A stretch of 64,000 nt of DNA. Source: Caballeronia temeraria (lineage in GTDB: Bacteria; Pseudomonadota; Gammaproteobacteria; Burkholderiales; Burkholderiaceae). Below, in pieces: positions 18,638-27,879 of the stretch. Below the pieces are notes generated by a model. The model worked only from the letters and a program-made list of their open reading frames with translations, searched no databases and was not told the DNA's origin. The translations under genes and the position numbers were made by a program. Each line of letters begins with the position of its first letter. The stretch's first letter is position 1. Location of the stretch: positions 372,001 through 436,000 of the forward strand of contig NZ_FCOI02000003.1 in assembly GCF_001544795.2 (NCBI RefSeq), read 5' to 3'.

Positions 18638-19879
18638 ATGACCTTGACACGAATCCTGGTGATCGGCGCAGGTTTCGCCGGTCTGTGGAGCGCGCTGTCG
18701 GCAGCGCGCAAGCTGAACGAACTCGGTCGCGCCGATGAAGCCGAAGTCGCCATCGTCAATCCGGTGCCCTTTCATAGCGTGCGGGTGCGCAATTACGAGC
18801 AACCGCTCGATCCGACGCTCGTGCAGCTCGACACCGTGCTCGGCCCGGCGGGCGTGCGGCTCATTCAGGCGAAGGCGACCGCGCTCGACAGCGCGAATCG
18901 CCGCGTGACGATCGAGCAGGACGGCGCATCCGAAACGCTCGACTACGAACGGATGATTCTCGCGGCGGGCAGCGTGCTCGTGCGTCCGCCGATTCCCGGC
19001 CTCGAACACTTTTCATTCGATGTCGATACCTACGCGGGCGCGTGCAAGCTGCAGGCGCATCTGCTGACGCTGCCCGCGCTCCCCGACACGCCTGCCCGCT
19101 ATACGGTGGTCGTGGTCGGCGCGGGGCTGACGGGGATCGAGCTGGCGGCGGAGTTGCCCGCGCGCTTGCGCGAGATCGTCGCGGAGGGTGATCGCGACAA
19201 GGTGCGCGTCGTGATCGCGGATCGCTCGCCGACGATCGCGCAATCGATGGGCGGCGCGCAGCACGTCATCGAAGGCGCGTTAAAAACGCTCAATGTCGAG
19301 ATGCGCCCGAACGTCACGCTCGAATCGCTCGATAGCCAGAGCGTCACGCTCCACGACGGCCACCGCAGCGAGCGTATCGAAGCAGCGACGGTCGTCTGGT
19401 GCGGCGGCATGCACGCGAACGCGCTCGCGGCGCAATTGCCGGTCACGCTCGATCCGCTCGGACGCGTGCCCGTCGATACGTTCCTGCGCGCGGAAGGCGT
19501 GCCGGGCGTGTTCGCGGCGGGCGATTGCGCGCGGATATTGATCGACGGCACGCGGCCGTCGGTGATGTCGTGCCAGCATGGCCGGCCGATGGGACGTTAC
19601 GCGGGCAACAACGCCGTCTGCGATCTCTTCGGGCTGGAGATGCTGCCGCTATCGATCGACTGGTACACGACCATCTGCGATCTCGGGCCGTGGGGCGCGG
19701 TGTACACCGAAGGATGGGACAGGAAGCTCGTCTCGGAAGGCGAGACGGCGAAGGCGACGAAGCGCACCATCAACGGCGAGCGCATCTATCCGCCAAGAAG
19801 CGGCACGCGCGAGGACATCTTCCGGGCGGCGGCGCCCGTCGTGCAAACGCCGCCGCCTACCGAACGCGCGGACAAGTGA
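18638..19879 (+). CDS. Type II NADH dehydrogenase-like FAD oxidoreductase
   Basis: A 413-aa flavoprotein. The FAD motif is ILVIGAGFAG at the N-terminus, a second Rossmann motif (VVVVGAGLTGIELAAEL) near residue 155 binds NAD(P)H, and VFAAGDCAR near 295 is the second FAD contact. MSCQHGRPMGRYAGNN is also typical of the family. NDH-2 enzymes pass electrons from NADH to quinone at the inner membrane without proton pumping. AAGGGG directly precedes the ATG at 18638; a TTG at 18644 is better spaced and may be the real start. No membrane-anchoring C-terminal helix is evident, so a soluble ferredoxin-reductase-like role is also possible. Confidence 0.82.
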   Translation: MTLTRILVIGAGFAGLWSALSAARKLNELGRADEAEVAIVNPVPFHSVRVRNYEQPLDPTLVQLDTVLGPAGVRLIQAKATALDSANRRVTIEQDGASETLDYERMILAAGSVLVRPPIPGLEHFSFDVDTYAGACKLQAHLLTLPALPDTPARYTVVVVGAGLTGIELAAELPARLREIVAEGDRDKVRVVIADRSPTIAQSMGGAQHVIEGALKTLNVEMRPNVTLESLDSQSVTLHDGHRSERIEAATVVWCGGMHANALAAQLPVTLDPLGRVPVDTFLRAEGVPGVFAAGDCARILIDGTRPSVMSCQHGRPMGRYAGNNAVCDLFGLEMLPLSIDWYTTICDLGPWGAVYTEGWDRKLVSEGETAKATKRTINGERIYPPRSGTREDIFRAAAPVVQTPPPTERADK

Positions 19880-19886
19880 CGAAGGC

Positions 19887-20783
19887 TTAGGCCTTCTTCA
19901 CGGAGGCTTCGTAGATCTCGTCGATCGACTGTTCGAGCGTCTTGTCGAACTCGCTGTCGCTCATGTCCTTCTTCAGCTCGTTGATGAGCGCGCGCGAGAA
20001 GCTTGCGATCATGCCGTGGTTGAGCGCGAGCTTCTTGCACGCGTCGCTACGCGTATAGCCGCCCGACAGCGCGACGACCCGCACGACACGCGGATGCTCG
20101 ATCAGCGGACGATAGAAATCCGCTTCGTCGGGGATGGTCAGCTTGATCATCACGTTGCTCGATTCCGGCAGCGCGTCGAGGCCCTTCAGCAGTTCGTCGC
20201 GCAGAAGCTTTTCCGCGCCCTTCTTGTCCGGGCTCTTGATCGAGACTTCGGGTTCGAGAATCGGCACGAGACCGTGCTTGATGATCTGCGCGCCCACTTC
20301 GAACTGTTGCTTCGCAACAGCGGCAATGCCCTTCTCGTCGGCCTGATGAATCACCGAGCGCATCTTCGTGCCGAAGATGCCGAGCTTCGCGGCACGCGCC
20401 AGAAGATCGTCGAGACCGGGAATCGGCTTCATGATCTGCACGCCGTCGGCTTCGGCTTCGAGGCCTTTGTCGACCTTCAGGAACGGCACCACGCCACGGT
20501 CTTCCCACAGGAACGTGGGAACGGGCTTGCCTTCGGCTTCACCGTCCATCGTGCGCTCGAACAGGATCGCGCCGATCACCTTCTTGCCCGTGAACGACGG
20601 CGCCGTGATGATGCGCACGCGCATTTCATGCATCAGCTTGAACATTTCGGCGTCGCCGTTATAGGCGTCGTCCGCAATGCCGTATTGCCGCAGCGCGCCG
20701 GGCGTCGAGCCGCCGCTCTGATCCAGAGCAGCGATGAAACCATCCTTCTCAGCCATTTGCGCGAGCATTTTTTCGTTAGCCAC
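19887..20783 (-). CDS. Class I fructose-bisphosphate aldolase
   Basis: A protein of 298 aa that opens with ANEKMLAQMAEKDGFIAALDQSGGSTP, the signature of the bacterial class I aldolase (FdaA-like). Further family segments are VPILEPEVSIKSPDKKGAEKL and VALSGGYTRSDACKKL. It would cleave fructose 1,6-bisphosphate through a Schiff base, without metal. The frame also has an ATG at 20789, but GAGGAGGA lies only one base before it, while the GTG at 20783 is 7-8 bases away. I chose the GTG. An 18-base palindrome sits about 115 bases upstream. Ends 7 bases from the convergent NDH-2 gene. Confidence 0.88.
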   Translation of the reverse strand: MANEKMLAQMAEKDGFIAALDQSGGSTPGALRQYGIADDAYNGDAEMFKLMHEMRVRIITAPSFTGKKVIGAILFERTMDGEAEGKPVPTFLWEDRGVVPFLKVDKGLEAEADGVQIMKPIPGLDDLLARAAKLGIFGTKMRSVIHQADEKGIAAVAKQQFEVGAQIIKHGLVPILEPEVSIKSPDKKGAEKLLRDELLKGLDALPESSNVMIKLTIPDEADFYRPLIEHPRVVRVVALSGGYTRSDACKKLALNHGMIASFSRALINELKKDMSDSEFDKTLEQSIDEIYEASVKKA

Positions 20784-20897
20784 GAACATTTCCTCCTCGA
20801 AGTTCAAACACCAGACTTGTGCGCGCACAGTCCGGGCTTATGGTTCAGCTTCTGCAAGTGTAAAGGTTTTGACGGGCGCTCAAGTCGTGCAAATCCG

Positions 20898-20915
20898 CCA
20901 TTTGCGCGCAAATGG
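20898..20915. promoter_or_regulatory. Perfect 18-bp palindrome, possible operator of the aldolase gene
   Basis: CCATTTGCG followed by CGCAAATGG, with no spacer. It lies in the upstream region of the aldolase gene and about 43 bases past the stop of the next minus-strand gene. It has no T-run, so a repressor site is favoured over a terminator. Confidence 0.45.
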
Positions 20916-20957
20916 GGCGATGCCGTGCGCTGACGCACTACCCGCGACAAGAAAACT

Positions 20958-21362
20958 TCAGGAAGGGGCGGAGTTGAGGTCGCCCGCGTTGCCGGATCGC
21001 CAGACGATGCCGAGCGCGCGACGCAGAAGCGACGGCGCGCGTTCGAAGTCCGCGGCCTTCGGCAATTGCGCATGATCGTTCGATGTGTCCGGCGCAGCTT
21101 CGAGCACTTCGAGCACTTCGGGCGCTGGAATGGGCGCGGGTGGCGCGAGTTTCTCGCGCGCGTCGGCGCAACGTTGATTGAGCACGCGGCGCATGTCAGG
21201 GCCGTCGATCAGCGCTTGCGCGGTCGCCATGCCGCGCTCGAATTGCAGCGCATAGGCGATATCGGTGAAATCTTCGTAGCGGCCGCTGTCGGCCAGCTCG
21301 TGCGCCAGTTCGAGCGTGCGCTGGCGTTTCCATGCATCGAGATCGTCGTGGGCCGTGCTCAA
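20958..21362 (-). CDS. Conserved hypothetical protein, about 134 aa
   Basis: A soluble, Ala/Arg-rich protein that starts with TTG at 21362 (M/L-STAHDDLDAWKRQ), preceded by AGAGGA. Residues 5-60 are helical and amphipathic (RTLELAHELADSGRYEDFTDIAYALQFERG). A Pro-rich linker (APPAPIPAPEV) follows at about 75-85. The C-terminus is basic (RRALGIVWRSGNAG). No known domain is recognised. The codon bias agrees with a real gene. No ATG gives a shorter sensible start. Confidence 0.6.
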   Translation of the reverse strand: MSTAHDDLDAWKRQRTLELAHELADSGRYEDFTDIAYALQFERGMATAQALIDGPDMRRVLNQRCADAREKLAPPAPIPAPEVLEVLEAAPDTSNDHAQLPKAADFERAPSLLRRALGIVWRSGNAGDLNSAPS

Positions 21363-21667
21363 GATGTCCTCTTCTTCGCGATGAGGTGCTGAAGATGTTA
21401 GCCCGCGCCAAACGTTTTTCCGTTGTCGCGTCACAACAAGCAGACGAAAAGCGTTCGTGAAATCACACAAAAAGCGCTTGCCTAAAGCATTCGAATCGCG
21501 ATAGCTCACGCTTGACAAGGCGCGCGCAAGGTATTTAATTCACTCACCCGCCTCCATCGAAAGTGGTGCGCGGCCGCCGACATCTCCTGTCTGCGCAGTG
21601 AAGCAGTTTCGACGTATTGGATGTTCGCTCCATGTGGAGCGCGATGTGCCTTTATCGGAGCCGCGTC
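21363..21667. other. Intergenic region upstream of dacB
   Basis: A 305-base gap between the hypothetical gene (minus) and dacB (plus). It carries the dacB promoter candidate described separately. AT-richer DNA surrounds 21400-21545. I see no gene in it. Confidence 0.5.
21512..21539 (+). promoter_or_regulatory. Sigma-70-like promoter candidate for dacB
   Basis: A consensus -35 TTGACA at 21512-21517 is followed after 16 bases by TTTAAT at 21534-21539 as the -10. It points to dacB, which would have a leader of about 120 bases. Confidence 0.6.
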
Positions 21668-23320
21668 ATGAACCCGCTTTCAGGAAGTCCGGCACGCGTT
21701 GCCGCGCTCGTCGTCCCTTGCGCGCTCGCCGCGTTCATCGCCGGTTGCGGCGGTTCGGATTCCAGCGATACGTCCGTCCCCGATTCCATCACGCAGGTCA
21801 TGAAAAAGCCCATGTATCAGGGCGCGACGTGGGCGCTGCGCGTCGTCGACGTGAATTCGGGCGATCTCATCTACGACATGAATTCGAACGCGCAGGTGTA
21901 TGTCGCGTCGGTGCGCAAAGTGTTCTCGCTCGGCGCGGCGCTCGATCAGTACGGCGCGCAGCATCAGTTTCAGACGCCGGTGTATCGCATGGGTACCGTC
22001 GATGCAACCGGCACGCTCAACGGCAATCTCGTGCTCGTCGCGAGCGGCGATCTCTCGATGGGCGGGCGCACCAATGCCGACGGCACGCTCGCCTGGACCA
22101 ACTTCGACCACAACGAAGCGAACAATCTCGGCAATGCGCAGATCACCGCGCCCGATCCGCTCGCGGGCTACAACTCGCTCGCGGCGCAGGTCGCGGCGTC
22201 GGGCATCAGGAAGATCAACGGCGAAGTCGTGATCGACGACCGTCTTTTCGATCCCTTCGACTTTCGCGGCGAATTCCAGTTGCGCTCGATCTTCGTGAAT
22301 GACGATGTGGTCGACACGATCATCTCGCAAGGCAGCGCAGGCTCGGCGACGCCGGTGGATTACCGGCCGAAGTCATCGGCGTTCACGGTGCAGTCCACGC
22401 TGATGACGGCGGCCGCCGGCACCGCCGCGAAGATCACGGTCACGCCGACCGACCCGACCTGCTTCGGCTCGCTCGCCTGCACCGGCACACTGAGCGGCTC
22501 GATTCCGGCTGATTACGTGCCGCCGATCGTGCCGAGCTTCCCGGTCATCCGCACGTTCCGCATCACCGCGCCGCAGAACTACGCGCGCACGGTGCTCATC
22601 GAGGCGCTCGCGCGCGCGGGCGTGACGGTCACGGCGTCCGCGGTCGCGAACAATCCGCAGCAGTTGCTGCCCGCGAAGAACGCGTATTCCGCCGATACCC
22701 GCGTCGCGCAGCTCACGTCGCAGCCGTACAGCGAATATTCGAAGTGGATTCTGAAGGTGAGCTACAACATCGGCGCGGACACGAGCCTCATGCTCTTCGC
22801 CGTCGCGAACAACGGTTCGACCACGCTCCAGTCCGCGCTCGCGGCGGAGAACGCAAAGCTTTCGAGCGCGCCGTTCAATGTGCCGATGACCCAGACGCAT
22901 TTCATCGACGGCAGCGGCGGCGGCGAAACGACGGCGACGCCTGTCGCGGTCATCGCGATGTTGCGCGCGATGAACGGCCGTCCGGCTTTCCCGGCGTATC
23001 TGGATTCGCTGCCGTTCCTCGGCGTCGACGGCTCGCTCGCGAGCACGACCGACTTCGAAAGCGACGCGACGCTCGCGGGCGCGAAAGGCAAGGTCTACGC
23101 GAAGACGGGGACGTATGTGACGGGCACCGAGAACCCCGACGGCACCGCGACGACCACGCTGAAGGGACAGGCGCTGGCGGGTTACATCGACGCGAAGAGC
23201 GGCCGGCGGCTCGCGTTCGCGCTGGTCGTGAACAATGTGCCGATCACCGACGTGCCCGACATCATCAACGTCTTCAACGACCAGGGCACGATCGCGGCGA
23301 ATATCTGGAAGCTGCAGTAA
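21668..23320 (+). CDS. dacB: D-alanyl-D-alanine carboxypeptidase/endopeptidase (PBP4 family), lipoprotein
   Basis: A 550-aa serine peptidase of the DacB/PBP4 family. The three penicillin-binding motifs are intact: S81-x-x-K84 (ASVRKVF), S365-Y-N367 and K479-T-G. The N-terminus has a signal peptide ending in a lipobox with C27 (AFIAGCGGSD), so it is probably tethered to a membrane, unusual for the soluble PBP4 of E. coli. It trims peptidoglycan stem peptides and cross-links in the periplasm. The start MNPLSGSPARV is chosen since longer in-frame starts would bury the signal peptide. A consensus promoter lies about 130 bases upstream. Confidence 0.9.
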   Translation: MNPLSGSPARVAALVVPCALAAFIAGCGGSDSSDTSVPDSITQVMKKPMYQGATWALRVVDVNSGDLIYDMNSNAQVYVASVRKVFSLGAALDQYGAQHQFQTPVYRMGTVDATGTLNGNLVLVASGDLSMGGRTNADGTLAWTNFDHNEANNLGNAQITAPDPLAGYNSLAAQVAASGIRKINGEVVIDDRLFDPFDFRGEFQLRSIFVNDDVVDTIISQGSAGSATPVDYRPKSSAFTVQSTLMTAAAGTAAKITVTPTDPTCFGSLACTGTLSGSIPADYVPPIVPSFPVIRTFRITAPQNYARTVLIEALARAGVTVTASAVANNPQQLLPAKNAYSADTRVAQLTSQPYSEYSKWILKVSYNIGADTSLMLFAVANNGSTTLQSALAAENAKLSSAPFNVPMTQTHFIDGSGGGETTATPVAVIAMLRAMNGRPAFPAYLDSLPFLGVDGSLASTTDFESDATLAGAKGKVYAKTGTYVTGTENPDGTATTTLKGQALAGYIDAKSGRRLAFALVVNNVPITDVPDIINVFNDQGTIAANIWKLQ

Positions 23321-23336
23321 GCCGCTTTCGGCTTAC
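23317..23336. terminator. Short hairpin spanning both stop codons of convergent genes
   Basis: GTAAGCCG (23317-23324) pairs perfectly with CGGCTTAC (23329-23336) around a CTTT loop. The TAA of dacB (23318-23320) and the TAA of the convergent hydrolase gene (23333-23335) both lie within the stem. Confidence 0.55.
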
Positions 23337-24202
23337 CAGGCGCCGGCGAACGCCAGCACCGCGCGATTGAACGCGCCGGGGCTGGCGACGTTCATCCCGT
23401 GCGACGCACGCTCGATGGTCTGACGCTGCGCGAACTCGATCCACTCCTCGAGCTTCTCGACGTTGTTGCGGAACATGCGCGGGCTTTTCTCGCCGTCGAT
23501 CAGCAACGTGCGGCACTTGATGTCGCGCGCCGCTTCGCGCGTGTACGCGGGCAACGGGTCGCGGAATTGCTTGGGCAGCGTGAGCGCGTTGTCGAGCGCC
23601 ATGCGACGGAAATCGTCCGTGCTCTTCTTCCAGAAGCCCGGCATGCTGACCGAATCGACGAACATTTCGAGGCCGCGATCGAATTCGCCCTGTTCGATCA
23701 ATTCGGCGACGCGCGTGCGCAGCGCATTGGTCGCGGGCGGCAGCGCGGCGGGCGCCGCTTGCGGCGCGGTTTGCAGCGGACCGCCCGGATCGGCGAGCGT
23801 CAGCGTCTTCACGTGACGCGGATACTCGCGCGCCAGATGAAACGCGACGCAGCCGCCGCGCGAATGCCCGACGAGATGCACCGGCGCGAGATCGAGCGAT
23901 TCGATGAACTCCGCCATTTCCGCGACATGCGCTTCCCAGCCGAATTCGCCCTGCACGAAGGCATCGACGGCGGGCCAGTAATGCGACAGGCTCGGCACGA
24001 TCACGCGAAAATGCTTCGCGAGCGGCAGGATTTGCGCGCTCCAGTAGCGGTAATCGCACAGCGAACCGTGCACGAGGACGAGCGGTTCGCCCTCGCCGCA
24101 CTCGACATACGGCACGGAAATGCCCGATTTCGTCGTGGCGAACGACGGTTCAGGCAGGCCTTGCACAGCGGTGAGAACGGAGAGATCGGTTCGCGCGTTC
24201 AT
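23333..24202 (-). CDS. Alpha/beta hydrolase
   Basis: A 289-aa alpha/beta-hydrolase. The oxyanion HGSLCD motif is at about residue 45, and the nucleophile elbow is GHSRGG with Ser114. An Asp in LLIDGEKSPR and a His in ERASHGMN complete the likely triad. It is divergent from a LysR gene 104 bases away, a common pair arrangement in which the regulator controls the hydrolase. The substrate is not predictable; ester or C-C bond hydrolysis in aromatic or lactone catabolism are both possible. Tail-to-tail with dacB with 12 bases between the stops. Confidence 0.85.
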   Translation of the reverse strand: MNARTDLSVLTAVQGLPEPSFATTKSGISVPYVECGEGEPLVLVHGSLCDYRYWSAQILPLAKHFRVIVPSLSHYWPAVDAFVQGEFGWEAHVAEMAEFIESLDLAPVHLVGHSRGGCVAFHLAREYPRHVKTLTLADPGGPLQTAPQAAPAALPPATNALRTRVAELIEQGEFDRGLEMFVDSVSMPGFWKKSTDDFRRMALDNALTLPKQFRDPLPAYTREAARDIKCRTLLIDGEKSPRMFRNNVEKLEEWIEFAQRQTIERASHGMNVASPGAFNRAVLAFAGAW

Positions 24203-24306
24203 GAGTAAGCTCCTTGGATGCGACTATGCGCCGCGCCAAAGCAAAAGAAAAACGCATAATTTTGATAGAATCGTTCAGATTTTCTGATAGCAAACGGTCG
24301 TTCACC

Positions 24307-25155
24307 ATGAAAGCGCTCGATCTGGACGTTCTCTCGATGATCATCGCCGTCGCGGACACCGGCAACATCAGCCGCGCGGCGGAGCTCGTGCATCGCTCGC
24401 AATCGGCGGTCAGCATGCAGATCAAGACGCTGGAAACCGCGCTGGGCAAGGCGCTGTTCGTCCGCAAGCCGCGCAGCGTGGTGCCGACGCAGGACGGCGA
24501 AGTGCTCCTCACCTACGCGCGCCGCATGATCGCGCTGCGCGACGAGGCGTGGGCGGCGGTCGTGCGGCCGGATGTGACCGGGCGCGTGGTGATCGGCGTG
24601 CCGGACGATTACGCGTCGTCGCTTTTTCCGCCGATTCTGAAGAAATTCTCGGCGACGTATCCGAAGGTCGAGATTCAGGTCGTCGGCCTGCCGAGCCTCG
24701 CGCTCGCGCCGATGGTGAAAGACGGCACGGTCGATCTCGTCTGCGCGACGCGCGTAAAAGGCCTCTCGGGCGAATTCCTGCGTCACGAGCCGATGGTCTG
24801 GGCCGCCGCGCCCGGCACCGAAATCTGGAAAGAGCGGCCCTTGCCGATCGCCGTGTTCCTGCCGGGCAGCGTCGCGCGCGAGAACGCGATCCGCAGCCTG
24901 GAGCGTGCGCGCATCGGCTATCGAACGTCGTACGAGAGTCCGAGCCTGCTCGGTTTGCTGACGATGGCGGAAGCCGGTCTCGCCGTGACGCCGCTCGCGA
25001 AGTGCGCGGTGCCGTCACATTTCACGCTGCTCGGGCCGGCGCAAGGTCTGCCCGATATCGGCACGCTGGAAGTGGTGCTGGCGCGCAGCGCGGCCTCGAA
25101 ACGGCCGCCGTGCGACTTTCTCGCCGAACGCATCATGGCCGAGCTGCGGCGCTGA
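24307..25155 (+). CDS. LysR-family regulator
   Basis: A 282-aa LysR protein starting MKALDLDVLSMIIAV. The HTH is at about 15-62 (ADTGNISRAAELVHRSQSAVSMQIKTLE). The ligand domain contains RVVIGVPDDYASSLFPPILKK. It is somewhat shorter than the 300-aa norm but complete. It is divergent from the alpha/beta hydrolase and likely regulates it. Its last 23 bases overlap the 3-prime end of the convergent synthase gene. Confidence 0.87.
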   Translation: MKALDLDVLSMIIAVADTGNISRAAELVHRSQSAVSMQIKTLETALGKALFVRKPRSVVPTQDGEVLLTYARRMIALRDEAWAAVVRPDVTGRVVIGVPDDYASSLFPPILKKFSATYPKVEIQVVGLPSLALAPMVKDGTVDLVCATRVKGLSGEFLRHEPMVWAAAPGTEIWKERPLPIAVFLPGSVARENAIRSLERARIGYRTSYESPSLLGLLTMAEAGLAVTPLAKCAVPSHFTLLGPAQGLPDIGTLEVVLARSAASKRPPCDFLAERIMAELRR

Positions 25156-26194
25156 TTGCGGCTTCTATCGCCCGCACGCGGCGCGAGGTCCACGCGCGCA
25201 GCATGCCGTTCGATGCCACCATCGGCAAGGACGCCGCCATGATCCGGTACACGTCGTTGCGGCGCACCTTCGAGACGTTCTGCGGATCGAGCCACGCGTC
25301 GTTGCGCGCGAGCAGCACGAGCGTATCGAGGCCGATCATGATCGGCCAGAGACAGGCGAGACGCAGACGGATCGCGCTCGATGGAATCGCGAGCGTGTAA
25401 TCCACCGCGTCCTGAAACAGCGCGATCGACGTGCGCAGCAAGTCGAAGAGCACGGGCCGCGCGCGCGCCGACGTTTCCGGCCGCAGCAAGTCTTTCGGCG
25501 TCAGGCCGTGACGCGCGAGCATCGATTCGGGCAGATAGCATCGGCCGATGCGCAAATCCTTCGCGCAGTCGCGCAACACGTTGGTCATCTGCAGCGCCTT
25601 GCCGAAGCGCACGCCGAGCGCGAGCATCGTCTCGGGCGCGGCCTTCAGCGTGCCGGGCATGTGCGCGTACGTCATCTTCGTCCAGAATTCGCCGACGCAG
25701 CCCGCGACGAGATACGTGTACCGGTCCAGCTCGTCGAATTCCCGCAGCGCGACGATCTCGCCGGATGTCTCGTCGGGAAACGTGCGCAGATCGAACTCCA
25801 TGCCGGTCGAGAGCGTCGTGACGATATCGCGCACGGCGGCCCGATCTTCCGCGCCGAGCTGCGGCAGGATCGCGAGCGCCGCACCGAGCGATTCGAGCAG
25901 CGCGCGTTCATCGGGCTGCGCCTGCTGGCCCGCGACTTCGCCCGCGATGCGCGCGAGCGCGCCGTCGTCGGGTGCGCCGTTGACTTGCGCGCGCAACGAA
26001 AGCAGCAGTTCCAGCCGGCGCTGCGGCGAGATCAGCGACGTATCCGCGATCGTATCGGCGGCGCGCGCGAGCAGGTACGCGAGCCCGACGGGATCGCGCA
26101 TGCCCGTCGGCAAAATGCGCAGCGTGAGATAAAACGACCGCGACACGCTCTTGAGAAGCGGGCCCAGCAGGAAGGCCCGGGGCGAATTGTTCAT
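25133..26194 (-). CDS. Squalene/phytoene synthase family protein
   Basis: A 353-aa prenyl-condensing enzyme of the trans-isoprenyl diphosphate synthase (head-to-head) class. Both aspartate-rich motifs are present: DTIAD at 47-51 and NVLRDCAKD at 205-213, then RIGRCYLP. The family joins two FPP or GGPP units into presqualene, squalene or phytoene, feeding hopanoid or carotenoid routes. No other hopanoid or carotenoid gene is nearby, so it stands alone. Two C-terminal hydrophobic segments (LRLACLWPIMIGLDTLVLL) suggest membrane association as in eukaryotic-type squalene synthases. Confidence 0.85.
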   Translation of the reverse strand: MNNSPRAFLLGPLLKSVSRSFYLTLRILPTGMRDPVGLAYLLARAADTIADTSLISPQRRLELLLSLRAQVNGAPDDGALARIAGEVAGQQAQPDERALLESLGAALAILPQLGAEDRAAVRDIVTTLSTGMEFDLRTFPDETSGEIVALREFDELDRYTYLVAGCVGEFWTKMTYAHMPGTLKAAPETMLALGVRFGKALQMTNVLRDCAKDLRIGRCYLPESMLARHGLTPKDLLRPETSARARPVLFDLLRTSIALFQDAVDYTLAIPSSAIRLRLACLWPIMIGLDTLVLLARNDAWLDPQNVSKVRRNDVYRIMAASLPMVASNGMLRAWTSRRVRAIEAAISAAARP

Positions 26195-26270
26195 GACTTG
26201 GATCGGATGACGTCGGCCGGAAGCGCGATGATCGCGCGCCGCGGCATTGTATCCGTCCGCGTCACGCCGT

Positions 26271-26987
26271 TCAGTCGCGCGGCCCGTAATCCAGCTTCGG
26301 GTACCAGTTCGTTCCGCGTCCCTCCGGCGTCATGTCGAGCACGGTCCAGAGCGGCATCAGGTCGGGCGCGCCGCGCGGGTCCTCGCCCGGATCGGCGGTC
26401 CCGAAATCCATTTCGCCGCTCCAGAAATGGCGGATCACGCCGTCGCGCCGCGTGAAGACGTTGAGCGCGGGATCGTCGCCGCCTTCCTTCGATATCGCGT
26501 GATAGTCGCGGCTGAAATTGCCGTTCGTATCGGAGAAAAGCCGCAGATCGCGCCAGCCGCGCTCCTTTTTGAACGCGACGAGTCTGGCGAGCGGCGAACG
26601 CGCGATGACCGCGAGCGCCACGCGCTGCTCGATATCGCGCGCCTCGCCCTCCCACGCCGACAGCAGCGACGTGCACATCGGACACGGCCGCTCGCGCTGC
26701 GGCCCGAACATGTAGCTGTACGTGACGAGCGTGTCCTTGTCGCCGAAGAGTCCGGCGAAATCCACCGCGCCGCGCTCGCCGTCGAATCGATAATCGCCCG
26801 TCACTTCGCCGCCCGGCGGCAACGCGCGACGCATCTGCGCGACGCGCTCGATATGCCGGCGCAGGTCGATTTCCTCGGCCAGCAACGCGGTGCGTGCTTC
26901 GCGGTATGCGGCGCTTTCGTTGGGGAATCGCATCGTGGCGCGCTGGGCAAGTTCAGCGGCGGGAACATAGGTCGTGGTCGTGCTCAT
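26271..26987 (-). CDS. DUF899 thioredoxin-like protein
   Basis: A 238-aa protein of the DUF899 family. The conserved CxxC-like motif is PCPMC (C102, C105) after YSYMFGPQRER, and the C-terminal LFSDTNGNFSRDYH and HFWSGEM pieces are typical. It has a thioredoxin-like fold and is presumed to be redox-active, though function is unproven. The ATG has AAGGAGAT at ideal spacing. A GST gene lies 30 bases upstream on the same strand, so the two are likely cotranscribed and may share a detoxification role. Confidence 0.88.
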   Translation of the reverse strand: MSTTTTYVPAAELAQRATMRFPNESAAYREARTALLAEEIDLRRHIERVAQMRRALPPGGEVTGDYRFDGERGAVDFAGLFGDKDTLVTYSYMFGPQRERPCPMCTSLLSAWEGEARDIEQRVALAVIARSPLARLVAFKKERGWRDLRLFSDTNGNFSRDYHAISKEGGDDPALNVFTRRDGVIRHFWSGEMDFGTADPGEDPRGAPDLMPLWTVLDMTPEGRGTNWYPKLDYGPRD

Positions 26988-27017
26988 TTCCGATCTCCTT
27001 GGATGACGGTAAGCGGC

Positions 27018-27677
27018 TCAATCGCGATCCGGCGCGCCGAGCGGAAACAGCGACCGATACGGCCGCGCTTCATCCACGGCGCGCGCGAACGACGGCCGCG
27101 CGAGCAGGCGCCTGCGATACGCCATCACGTTCGGATACGCGTCGCCAATGCGATGACACCAGTCGGCATAGAACAGGAACGGCGCCGCGCCGCAATCGGC
27201 GAGGCTGAACGCGTCGCCCGCCGCCCATTCGCGCGCGGCCATCTTGCGGTCGAGAAAGGCGTAGGACGTGTCGAGCATGGCGCGGGCATCGGCGACGCCG
27301 CGCGGATCGCGTTCGTTCGGATCGCGCATTGCGTCGAAGACGATTTTCTGCTGTGGAGTGGACACATAATTGTCGAAGAAGCGGTCCATCCAGCGCGTTT
27401 CGAGCGCGGCGCGCGGATTGTCGGGGACGAGACGCACTGGGCCGGGATGATAGAGCCCCAGATGTTCGATGATCACCGTCGATTCGATCACCGGCCTGCC
27501 GTCGTCGACGAGCACGGGAAAGCGTCTCATCGGCCAGATTTCGGTGAGTTCGGCCATCGATTGCGGCGTTTCGGGCGTGAGCGCGCGCCATTCGAAAGGC
27601 GTGCCGTTCTCGTAGAGCGCTACCAGAACTTTCTGGCAATAAGAAGAAAACGGGTGTGCGTAAAGTTGCAAGCTCAT
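27018..27677 (-). CDS. Glutathione S-transferase family protein
   Basis: A 219-aa GST starting MSLQLYAHPFSSYCQK. The thioredoxin-like N-terminal domain has the SSYCQK pattern, where Ser or Cys near residue 11-14 contacts glutathione, and the conserved RRFPVLVDDGRPVIESTVIIEHL. The helical C-terminal domain follows. It is followed after 30 bases by the DUF899 gene, likely one transcript. Substrate unknown. The 202 bases to the next gene carry both divergent promoters. Confidence 0.88.
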   Translation of the reverse strand: MSLQLYAHPFSSYCQKVLVALYENGTPFEWRALTPETPQSMAELTEIWPMRRFPVLVDDGRPVIESTVIIEHLGLYHPGPVRLVPDNPRAALETRWMDRFFDNYVSTPQQKIVFDAMRDPNERDPRGVADARAMLDTSYAFLDRKMAAREWAAGDAFSLADCGAAPFLFYADWCHRIGDAYPNVMAYRRRLLARPSFARAVDEARPYRSLFPLGAPDRD

Positions 27678-27879
27678 CTGACTGTCTCCTGGTCGTCGAG
27701 CGGTCTGAAACGCGACGCACAATCATCCGGATTTTTCAACGCCGCTCACCCATACGACGAACGGTCGTTGTGATGATCGACAGCGAATCGCGAAATTTTG
27801 TTGTGCACCGCAACGTAGAGGCGTCGATGCGTTAACGTGCGCGCCTGATCAAATCGCCAGTCAAGGTCAAGCGAAGAAA

